This document shows positions 43,866 through 51,570 of a stretch of DNA of 64,000 nt, piece by piece. Both the position numbers and the translations under genes were made by a program. Source of the stretch: an uncultured Eggerthellaceae bacterium (GTDB taxonomy: Bacteria > Actinomycetota > Coriobacteriia > Coriobacteriales > Eggerthellaceae); NCBI GenBank assembly GCA_910589125.1, contig CAJURX010000005.1, positions 62,001 through 126,000 of the forward strand, written 5' to 3'. How positions within the stretch are numbered: position 1 is the stretch's first letter; each line of letters begins with the position of its first letter. The notes below the pieces were generated by a model. That model was not told the DNA's origin. It did no database searches and saw only the letters and a program-made list of their open reading frames with translations.

Positions 43866-46361
43866 TTACGGCTTCATCGGCTCGAAGTCATCACGCCAAC
43901 CACCACGCTCTGTGATCTGAACGCCTGCAGGCGTGTCGCCTTCCTTGTACTTGTAGATCCGGCAACGCGTGCACTTGATCGGCGATCCGATGCCGCCAGG
44001 TCCTGCCTGGAAGTTGCGTGTCAGGTTGTTGACGTTGTACTCGAAGCAGTTGTTGAACACGGGAGCAGCAGCCTCATCCTCGGGCTTCCACCATCCATGC
44101 TCGGCCGAGACGCAATCATCCGGGATGCCCTCGAACACCTTGACCATCTGACGGCAACGACCCTCATGGTTCTCCATCCAGATCCAGTCGCCATCCTGCA
44201 GCCCATATTCCTCGGCCGTCTTGGGGGAGATCTTCACCAAGGGCTCGGGGTGGAACTCGCGCATGGTGGGTGCCATGCGATGCTCGGTATGGAAGAACTC
44301 ATAGGAGCGCGCACCGTTGATCATGTAGAACGGCAGCTCCTCCATGATCTCGGGCGTAGTCTCCCACGTCTCAGGCGCGGGCGTATAGACCGGCATCGGC
44401 GGGATGCCCCATGCGGTGAAGATGGAGGGGACCAGCTCGATGCGCCCAGAGGCGGTGTTGAACCCGACCTGCCCGTCAGGACGCAGAAGGCCCTTCTCAT
44501 GCTTGTTGTACGTCGCGTTCCAGTCATCGTAGGCATGCCCGCACGCCTTCTCCACCAGCTGATCGAAGGTGTAGGGGCATTTCGTGGTGATGGACGGGCC
44601 GCCCTCCTCGGACACCGAGGTGTGTCCCCAGTCCTCGTCGGTGGCAGCGGAGAAGTTCGCCTTCTTGACCTGACCATCCTCCCCCACTACTGCAAGGTCG
44701 GTCAGCAGGTAGTCATTGATGAAGTCCTCCACGTGATCCCAGCGCTGGAACAGCTCGGGATTCAGGCGCTTGCCCAGCCACAGCGCTATCTCCTCATCGG
44801 ACTTCGCCTCATAGAAGGAGGTGACCTTCTTCATGGCGCGCAACGGCGTCCACCACGTGCGCGCGGAGTCGCGCTCGACGGACATGGAGACGGGCAGGAT
44901 CAGATCGGCAAGGGCCACCATGGTGGGCGTGATCATCGGGTCTGCATACACGATGAAGGGGATCTTCGACATGTACTTGTAGGCACGAGCCACTGCACCC
45001 TCATGCCCTGCGAATGCATTGCAGGACTGAGCCCAGAGCATCTTGATCGGATACTCTTCGCCATTGACGGGGATCTCGCCTGCCTCGAGAACAGATGCCA
45101 TGGCATCGCAGTTGGACATGCCGACGAAGTCCATGCCCTCGTCCCCGATCATCCACTTGCGGAACTTGCGCTCCAGTGCCTTCGGGTCCGCATAGAGGTC
45201 AACGGAGGAATAGCCGGCGTTGATGTCGAAGGAGTTGTGCACCAGCACGTGCGTGCCAGGCTTCTCGATATTGCCGCAGATGGCCATGAGATCGCAGACC
45301 GCCTCGGTCCAATGCATGGCCGAAGACGTGCCCGCATCGAAGACGAGGCCCCACTGGATGGCACCGCGCTCAGCGTTCGCATACATGCGGGCAGACCCCA
45401 CGATGTCATCAACGGGAACGCCCGTGATCTTGGATGCCCATTCCGGCGTGAACTGCTTGCAGTGCTCCTTGAGCTCATCGTAGTAGGCGCACCACAGCTC
45501 CACGAACTCATGGTCGATGAGGTCCTCTTCCATGATGACGTTCAGCCAGGCGAGCGCTAGGCAGCAGTCGGTGCCCGGATGCGGGCGCAGCCAGTACTCA
45601 GCGCGAGCACCCCACCAGGTGAGCACCGGATCGATGGAGATGACCTTGGTGCCCGCCTGCACGCAGACGTTCAGCCAATGGCCCAGATAGCCGTCACCGT
45701 TGGACTTCAAGGGCTCGTTGCCCCACACGACCAGCACCTCGGGAGGCTGCCAATCCGGGTTCGCATAGCGATCGGGAAGCGTCTCGGATGCGTCCACGAT
45801 GGGGTAATCGCCCAGAGGGCCCGCAGCACCGCAGACACGCGGCATGTAGCACCACCAACCAGAGAAGTAGATGCCGCCCACATTCGCGGTGCGAAAGCAG
45901 GCACCTGCGATGAACGGGACCTGCCAGTTGATGTTGCGGCCCGTGCCGTGACCTACGAGGATGGCTTCGCGACCCAGCCCCTTGTCGTCGATCTCCTCCT
46001 TGATGTAGGTCTCGATCATGTCGAGCGCCTCTTCCCAGGAGATGCGCTCCCACTTGTTCTCGCCGCGCTCGCCGGCACGCTTCATGGGGTACTTGAGCCG
46101 CTTGTCGCTCTCGACCATCTCGATCATGTCGAGGCAGCGCATGCAGAGCTTCCCATTGGCGTACGGGTCCAGCGGATCGCCCTCGACCTTGGCCAGCTTG
46201 CCGTCCTTGGTGTAGAGCAGGACGCCACAGGAATCATGGCAGCCGGGAGCACTGTAGTTGTACGTGCGGGTGACCGTATAGCCATCCTCTTCCCACTGCC
46301 ATTCGCCCTCGTGGTAGGCTTTGCGGTCGATGCTATCCAAGAACCCTTGATAATCAACCAT
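43866..46361 (-). CDS. Molybdopterin oxidoreductase, catalytic subunit (module 3)
   Basis: An 831-residue cytoplasmic molybdoenzyme, closest in this window to module 2 (same YHEGEWQWEEDGYTVTRTY start). Cluster cysteines are PGCHDSCG and LCMRC; the candidate Mo-ligand cysteine is in GWWCYMPR; cofactor blocks are VVWGNEPLKSNGDGY and VISIDPVLTWWGARAEYW. AAGGAGG precedes ATG 46361. It heads the transcript 4Fe-4S, MFS, small ORF, MFS. Substrate unknown; reductive dehydroxylation of an aromatic or a related reduction is an inference from family and lineage. Confidence 0.9.
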   Translation of the reverse strand: MVDYQGFLDSIDRKAYHEGEWQWEEDGYTVTRTYNYSAPGCHDSCGVLLYTKDGKLAKVEGDPLDPYANGKLCMRCLDMIEMVESDKRLKYPMKRAGERGENKWERISWEEALDMIETYIKEEIDDKGLGREAILVGHGTGRNINWQVPFIAGACFRTANVGGIYFSGWWCYMPRVCGAAGPLGDYPIVDASETLPDRYANPDWQPPEVLVVWGNEPLKSNGDGYLGHWLNVCVQAGTKVISIDPVLTWWGARAEYWLRPHPGTDCCLALAWLNVIMEEDLIDHEFVELWCAYYDELKEHCKQFTPEWASKITGVPVDDIVGSARMYANAERGAIQWGLVFDAGTSSAMHWTEAVCDLMAICGNIEKPGTHVLVHNSFDINAGYSSVDLYADPKALERKFRKWMIGDEGMDFVGMSNCDAMASVLEAGEIPVNGEEYPIKMLWAQSCNAFAGHEGAVARAYKYMSKIPFIVYADPMITPTMVALADLILPVSMSVERDSARTWWTPLRAMKKVTSFYEAKSDEEIALWLGKRLNPELFQRWDHVEDFINDYLLTDLAVVGEDGQVKKANFSAATDEDWGHTSVSEEGGPSITTKCPYTFDQLVEKACGHAYDDWNATYNKHEKGLLRPDGQVGFNTASGRIELVPSIFTAWGIPPMPVYTPAPETWETTPEIMEELPFYMINGARSYEFFHTEHRMAPTMREFHPEPLVKISPKTAEEYGLQDGDWIWMENHEGRCRQMVKVFEGIPDDCVSAEHGWWKPEDEAAAPVFNNCFEYNVNNLTRNFQAGPGGIGSPIKCTRCRIYKYKEGDTPAGVQITERGGWRDDFEPMKP

Positions 46362-46481
46362 AAGCTTTCCTCCTTCTTCTCCGAGCTCTCTTTCAGAGCC
46401 GTTGAGGAAAGCCTAGAGAGCACCGATGCCCCCTGTCATCATCGCAGCATTGGGGTTTGAGAGCATACCTAGAAATTGATG

Positions 46482-46500
46482 ATGCCCTGCTCCAGGGCAT
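46482..46500 (-). terminator. Hairpin terminator after LuxR regulator 1
   Basis: ATGCCCTG (46482-46489), loop CTC, CAGGGCAT (46493-46500), followed on the minus strand by CATCAATTTCT. It separates the regulator from the module 3 promoter region. Confidence 0.5.
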
Positions 46501-46605
46501 TCGCAACCACATGCGCACGCAACGCTGGCGAAGGCGCTCCACATGACAGTGCAGGTGCCCATCGTGAGGCGCGACGCGTGCAGCATGGGCCGCACCCTCC
46601 CCTCG

Positions 46606-48033
46606 TCAATCCTCCCCGTAGAGCTTCGTGCCCTCGATGAGGTCCAGCAGCTCTTGGCGAGAATGGACTCCAAGCTTCCGGTAGATGTTGCGGATATGCG
46701 TCTGGACGGTGCTGAGGGAGATGGTGAGCGCATTCTCGATGTATCTCGCATTGCGGCCCTGAGCCATGAGGACGAGAACCTCCTGCTGGCGCTCCGAGAG
46801 CTCATGCTTCTCCGCCACAGCCTTGCATCTCCGCTCCCACGTGACGCGCAAGCCCTTCTCTGTCCCATCGGCCTCGGGAGTGAATCCGCTCTCGGGGAAA
46901 CGGGGCTTATGCGAGAAGAATGCGAGCAGGCAGAACGAAGCCGCCACCACGACGCCCAGGCATGCGCCATAGTCGGCAGGGAGCACAGCGGCAGCGAAGC
47001 CGCATGCGATCCCGATCATGAAGCCGCCATGATCGGCGACGCGCGCCTTGGCATACACGCGCACCGGCGCCAGCTTGCAGAGCCGCACATGCTGGACCAT
47101 CGCCGCCCAACCGAACGAGATGTAGACGGTGCAGATGACAGCCCATACGCAGAGCGCCGCGACGCGGATGGCATCCCCGAACATGAAGATGAGCAGGAAG
47201 GCCATCACCGTCAGCGGTGGGCTCACGGGAGAGAGGCTGCGCTCTGTGAGGAGGCCACCTGCAGACGCGTCCACTGCAAGCGCCACTGCTGCGAAGAGCG
47301 CAGCGCACGCGCAGATCCCGATGGCACCCACCTGCATGGAGAAGCTGAGCACGAAACCGAATTCGAAGAAGCTGATGGACAGCATGATGGTGGACACAGC
47401 CTTGATGCGGGAGCGCTTATCGGAGACCTTGCTCTCTATCCGGCAGGTGAAGGCATCGCTGGACTCTCGCATCAGCAGGCCCGCCAGGACCAAGGAGACG
47501 AATGAGCAGACCGCGATCGCCCCTGTTGCGACCACAGGCTCCATGAACGCGAATCCCAAGCAGAGGGCACACCCCACACCCACTCCCACCGCAACGAATC
47601 CGAGGACCATCCTGCCCTCGTGCTGGCAGAGCTGCACGAACCAGACGCATCCCGTCCCTGCTGCTCCCATGCATGCGAGCACATAGCAGACCCCCAAGAC
47701 CCAGAGCGGGACCGCCGCAACATCCACCAGCACCGCCAGCATGACAGCCGCAAGGGTGCCCACTGCTGCGCAGAGCAGCAGTGGAAGCCCTGCCGTCCTG
47801 CCGATGACCTGTGCTGCCGCATGGATGACGACGAATGTGACGAACACGGTGAACGCGGCTAGCATCTCGCATGCGAAGGGAGCGAACACGCCTCCGGCTT
47901 GGGAGAGCGACCTGGGAGCGAACGCGATCAGCCCTATGAATTCAGCCACGAGCGTCGTGAAGCCCATGAAGCCAGCAAGGGAATCCAATCCCAGACGAAG
48001 CGACCTCACATCAAAACCCATTCGCAGATCCAT
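46606..48033 (-). CDS. LuxR-type regulator with polytopic membrane domain (1)
   Basis: A 475-residue protein. About 400 residues form 11-12 hydrophobic helices resembling an MFS fold, joined to a C-terminal LuxR/GerE HTH (LSERQQEVLVLMAQGRNARYI, then SLSTVQTHIRNIYRKLG). ATG 48033 has GGAGGG eight bases upstream. This architecture is common in Eggerthellaceae next to molybdoenzyme genes and may sense the transported compound directly. It lies immediately upstream of module 3 on the same strand. Confidence 0.88.
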   Translation of the reverse strand: MDLRMGFDVRSLRLGLDSLAGFMGFTTLVAEFIGLIAFAPRSLSQAGGVFAPFACEMLAAFTVFVTFVVIHAAAQVIGRTAGLPLLLCAAVGTLAAVMLAVLVDVAAVPLWVLGVCYVLACMGAAGTGCVWFVQLCQHEGRMVLGFVAVGVGVGCALCLGFAFMEPVVATGAIAVCSFVSLVLAGLLMRESSDAFTCRIESKVSDKRSRIKAVSTIMLSISFFEFGFVLSFSMQVGAIGICACAALFAAVALAVDASAGGLLTERSLSPVSPPLTVMAFLLIFMFGDAIRVAALCVWAVICTVYISFGWAAMVQHVRLCKLAPVRVYAKARVADHGGFMIGIACGFAAAVLPADYGACLGVVVAASFCLLAFFSHKPRFPESGFTPEADGTEKGLRVTWERRCKAVAEKHELSERQQEVLVLMAQGRNARYIENALTISLSTVQTHIRNIYRKLGVHSRQELLDLIEGTKLYGED

Positions 48034-48081
48034 CGAAGACTCCCTCCGAACCTCGCACGAACGCCATCGCGCACGAACCTC

Positions 48082-49689
48082 TCAGCTATGCCGCACTGCT
48101 CCCTTCCCGGCGCCCTTCTCAGCGCCTCGCTCCTTCGCTCCCAACGCATCCTTCCCTGCATCCTCTCCGGCCATCCTCCCCGCAGCCTCCACGAGGTCGA
48201 TCAGCTCTTGCTGGGAATGCAGGTCCAGCTTCTTGTAGATGGCGTACGTATGCGCCTTCACCGTATGAGGCGATATCACCAGCTCCTCTTGGATGTAGGC
48301 GGTGTTGCGCCCCTTGGCAAGGAGATAGAGGACCTCCTCTTGGCGCTCGGTCAATCCGAAGCGATGGGCAACCTCCCGGCACCTCTCGCGGAAAGCGCGT
48401 TCCACATCAGCGAAGGGTGCCGGTGCGCCCTCGCAGGCTTCTGCACCCAAGAAGGTCCCTACGCCGTCCGCCTCATCATCGCCGGGATAGCAGCTCTTCG
48501 ATGTGACCAGCGAGAACACGACGACGAAGATGAGCACCACGACCACCACCCACACCTGCATGGTGAGCTCCCCGAACATGTCGCTAGACGTGGCGAAGCC
48601 GCCGAAGAGCAAGCCGCAGAACAACCCCACCACCGCATAAGGTCGCGCCGTGGAGAAGGCGCGCGCCGTTGACAGCTGACAGCGCACGATGTGCTCGCAG
48701 GTGGCGAACAGGGCGCTCGCATAGGGCAGGAACGAGAAGGCGAAGGTGATGAGCGCAGGCAGCGGTCGCCACTCCTGAGGCGTGAAGAGCAGCGCGAGGA
48801 TGCTCGACGCGATGATGGGCAAGAACAGGCGCCGAATCAAGGATTCCTTGATGACGAACCGATGCATCGTGTCGTAGAGCAGGCATGCAGACAGCACGAG
48901 CGCCGACCCGATGGCCACCAGCGCTATCCATGAGGGAACGGGCTCGGGCGGCAAGATCCACGAGAGCGAGAAGCCCTGCGCCATGGAGCCGACCACCGTG
49001 AGCAGCACAGGCCGCCAGGTGATGAGGTTGCGCTCGTCGGTCTCGGTAGCGTCGTAGCTCGGGAATGCGCTCTCTCGGGTCAAGCTCCGACAGAGCACGA
49101 GATACGCCACAGACGATGCGAGGGAGTACGCGAATATGACCGATTGCGCGTACGCGCCATCAACGAGGAGCAGGCAGAACGACCAAAGCAGGCCGAGCGT
49201 GAGCGCCATGGCGAATGATTTGCGGATCACGCGCCCAAACTCCATGCACAGGAATTCGATCCAGAGCGTGAGCGCCAAGGCCACGCCCGCACCTGCACAG
49301 GCAAGCCTTGCCACCATCAGGACGAACGAATCTCCCCCAAGAGGAAAGAATGCGCATGCGCCGCACGCCAGAGCAGCGATTCCCATCGCCTGCCGATGCT
49401 CCTGGAAGGGACCGACCATGAATGACAGGATGAAGTATGCGAGCAGGAGCGCCACCGAGAAGCCGCAGAGCAGTGACAACCCATTCGCATCCTGATAGCC
49501 CGGAGCCAAGAACTCCGGCCTGACCAGCAGCACCATATGCCACGCCATGCAGAATGAGGCACCCAACACACCGATGATGAGCCTCAGGTCTATCCGCATG
49601 GGATCAGGTGACGAATAGGACCGCTTTGATGACTGCGCAGGAGCATCCGCGAGGTCGGATGCACCCATGACTTCATCGGATATGCCCAT
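48082..49689 (-). CDS. LuxR-type regulator with polytopic membrane domain (2)
   Basis: A 535-residue paralogue of the preceding gene: about 12 helices, then a linker and LuxR HTH (LTERQEEVLYLLAKGRNTAYI, then HTVKAHTYAIYKKLDLHS). The start is uncertain: ATG 49689 follows GGGGGTGG, and ATG 49701 lies four codons upstream. The N-terminus is a long hydrophilic tail. It lies directly downstream of a zinc-ribbon gene on the same strand, with about 20 bp between. Confidence 0.85.
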   Translation of the reverse strand: MGISDEVMGASDLADAPAQSSKRSYSSPDPMRIDLRLIIGVLGASFCMAWHMVLLVRPEFLAPGYQDANGLSLLCGFSVALLLAYFILSFMVGPFQEHRQAMGIAALACGACAFFPLGGDSFVLMVARLACAGAGVALALTLWIEFLCMEFGRVIRKSFAMALTLGLLWSFCLLLVDGAYAQSVIFAYSLASSVAYLVLCRSLTRESAFPSYDATETDERNLITWRPVLLTVVGSMAQGFSLSWILPPEPVPSWIALVAIGSALVLSACLLYDTMHRFVIKESLIRRLFLPIIASSILALLFTPQEWRPLPALITFAFSFLPYASALFATCEHIVRCQLSTARAFSTARPYAVVGLFCGLLFGGFATSSDMFGELTMQVWVVVVVLIFVVVFSLVTSKSCYPGDDEADGVGTFLGAEACEGAPAPFADVERAFRERCREVAHRFGLTERQEEVLYLLAKGRNTAYIQEELVISPHTVKAHTYAIYKKLDLHSQQELIDLVEAAGRMAGEDAGKDALGAKERGAEKGAGKGAVRHS

Positions 49690-49708
49690 GACCACCCCCA
49701 TTCATCCA

Positions 49709-49948
49709 TCAGCAGATGCCGGAAGGACCTGTCGCTCTGCGGGTGCCCGCATGAGGCGATGCGCACTCCTCGACCCCATCGTCAAGGGAGTCTGATGCCC
49801 CTATCGGCATACCGGGAGGAGCGGGGAACGTGAATCCGCACGCTTCGCAAGACCGCGCAGCTGGATCGTTCACATGTCCGCACGATGCGCACAAGCCCAG
49901 CCGTGGCATCCGACCGCACTTATCGCAATGGGTGCAAGGGTAGCACAT
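49709..49948 (-). CDS. Small zinc-ribbon protein (paralogue of 33794-34015)
   Basis: A 79-residue protein beginning MCYPCTHCDKCG, then CASCGH and CEACGF, three CxxC-type sites for zinc. The first 12 residues and the CEACGF...PAPPG block match the paralogue at 33794. The C-terminal 35 residues are disordered. AGGTG precedes the ATG. It immediately precedes LuxR regulator 2 and is probably cotranscribed with it. Confidence 0.65.
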   Translation of the reverse strand: MCYPCTHCDKCGRMPRLGLCASCGHVNDPAARSCEACGFTFPAPPGMPIGASDSLDDGVEECASPHAGTRRATGPSGIC

Positions 49949-50093
49949 AGAGCACCTGCCTCAGTCGCGCTGCATGATGAGGACTCTACGGCATCTGGCA
50001 TGCGAAATCATTCCCTGATGAAGGCTAAACTTGCCTCATGACGCGTAATACCGCGCGTCTTATGCCCTCTCCTGACCGGGCGCATCTCTGTAG

Positions 50094-50114
50094 GGGCGCA
50101 GCTCGTCTGCGCAC
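50094..50114. repeat. Dispersed hairpin repeat, copy D
   Basis: GTAGGGGCGCAG-CTCGT-CTGCGCAC around 50090-50114, one copy of the family described in the findings. It lies 29 bp after the stop of the binding-protein gene (minus), where it may act as a terminator. Confidence 0.55.
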
Positions 50115-50142
50115 GATCACGGCACTGGCAGCTGATCGCAGC

Positions 50143-51558
50143 CTACTCGTGCAGAACGCTCGTAGCCACCCCATCATCGATAGCCTCGTTGCAGAGCGCA
50201 TCGATGTTCGCCGCCGCCTCCTCGGGCGTGATGTTGCCCATGAGCAGCTCGTGCATCTCCTTGTAGAAGACCTCTCGCACCGCACGCGTATCAGGATTGC
50301 TCCCCGTGAAGTCAACGACATTGTCGCGATTCGCCGCGAAGAGCTCATAGGCGAGGATCTGGTTCCCGTATTCCGCCGCCACCGCCTTCGATGCCGGAAG
50401 CGTGCCTGCCGAATAGCTCATGAGCTCCTGGTTCCCATACACGAACGCGAGGAAGTCCTTCGCCACCTCCATCTTGAGGGCGTCCCCGTTATCGAACACC
50501 TCGAATCCGGATATGAACGTGGTGGCGCACCCGTCCTCATCAGGCCCGGGGAAGTTCACCAGTCCGATGGTGTCACCGTAGCGACCAATGGATGCGTTGT
50601 TGATCATGTAGATAGCAAGCTGCCCCTCCCGGAACAGGCTCGAGCAGTCCTCTATCTCAAGATTCTCGCTGTGCGGCGGGAACCAGCCTTTCGCATTCCC
50701 CTCCTGGATCCACCTGAGCGCCGCGATGCCCTCAGGAGTGGACAGGTTGAAATGCCCTGTCTCGTCGAAGAAATCCGAGCCCGCAGACCGGAGCAGCGTC
50801 ATGATGTGCGTATCTCCCTGGGAGCTACCCGCATACATCATCATCGGATACGTAGACTCGGGAAGGCGCGCGGCCAGCGTATCCAAGATATGCGTCCACT
50901 CCTTGCGTGACCATGACTGGATGGCGCCCTCTTCGATATAGCTCTCCAATCCCGCCTGCCGGAACAGGTCCTTGTTATACGCTAAGACGTTCTGCCTGAC
51001 CAGATACGGCATCATGTAGACCTTGTCACCCAGCGAGCTCATGTCCCACAGATATCCGTGCACGTCAGCGCGCACGGCCTCGCTCACCGCATCGTTGAGC
51101 GGGACCACCCGACCGGAATGGATATAAGTGGACATGTTGAAGTAATCCCCGTACAGCACATCAGGGGAGCGGTCGGTGTCGAACGCATCGACGATGGCGC
51201 TATCGTATTGGTTCTGCTCGAACACCTCGATCTCGATATCTACGGGATGCTCCCCGTAGGCAGCTTGGAACTCGTCAGCCATCTTCGATATGACCTGGTC
51301 GATCTGCGTGATGGACTCATCGAATACGACATCATGGCTCGTGCGGGGGACCTTCACCAGAAGGTGCACCGTTTCCTTCTCAGGTGCCGTCTCCTGAGAA
51401 GCGCACCCGAGCCCGCAAACAGCAAGGAGGCAAAGCATGCCCGCAAGGGCAGCAAGAGCCGCCCGCAGCGCCTCCATTCGGGTGCCCATCCTCCCCCGGT
51501 TGCCCGTAGGGGCGCAGCTTGCCTGCGCCCGTTGCTCCGTGCGATGCATGGTATCCAT
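50143..51558 (-). CDS. Family 1-like extracellular solute-binding protein (lipoprotein)
   Basis: A 471-residue binding protein resembling UgpB/MalE-like family 1 proteins (ADEFQAAYGEHPVDIEIE, DVLYGDYFNMSTYI). A hydrophobic signal segment and a cysteine (LLAVCGLGC) suggest a lipoprotein, though the lipobox is weak. ATG 51558 is used because AGGGGAG lies upstream. The 20 residues after it are encoded by dispersed repeat copy E, so the true start may be ATG 51489 or 51477. It lies 12 bp after the histidine-kinase stop. No ABC permease is nearby, so it may serve as a sensor partner. Confidence 0.8.
   Translation of the reverse strand: MDTMHRTEQRAQASCAPTGNRGRMGTRMEALRAALAALAGMLCLLAVCGLGCASQETAPEKETVHLLVKVPRTSHDVVFDESITQIDQVISKMADEFQAAYGEHPVDIEIEVFEQNQYDSAIVDAFDTDRSPDVLYGDYFNMSTYIHSGRVVPLNDAVSEAVRADVHGYLWDMSSLGDKVYMMPYLVRQNVLAYNKDLFRQAGLESYIEEGAIQSWSRKEWTHILDTLAARLPESTYPMMMYAGSSQGDTHIMTLLRSAGSDFFDETGHFNLSTPEGIAALRWIQEGNAKGWFPPHSENLEIEDCSSLFREGQLAIYMINNASIGRYGDTIGLVNFPGPDEDGCATTFISGFEVFDNGDALKMEVAKDFLAFVYGNQELMSYSAGTLPASKAVAAEYGNQILAYELFAANRDNVVDFTGSNPDTRAVREVFYKEMHELLMGNITPEEAAANIDALCNEAIDDGVATSVLHE
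51506..51533. repeat. Dispersed hairpin repeat, copy E
   Basis: CGTAGGGGCGCAG-CTTGC-CTGCGCCCGTT, matching copies A and B in the stem. It lies within the annotated 5' end of the binding-protein gene. Confidence 0.7.
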
Positions 51559-51570
51559 AGAGCTCCCCTA

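Noticed and set aside
43434..45560. Long plus-strand ORF (708 codons)
   Set aside because: Antisense to the module 3 molybdoenzyme and 4Fe-4S gene; a product of high-GC codon bias.
34559..46361. Periplasmic DMSO/TMAO reductase assignment
   Set aside because: No Tat signal, no DmsC/NrfD-type anchor and only two-cluster ferredoxin-type partners.
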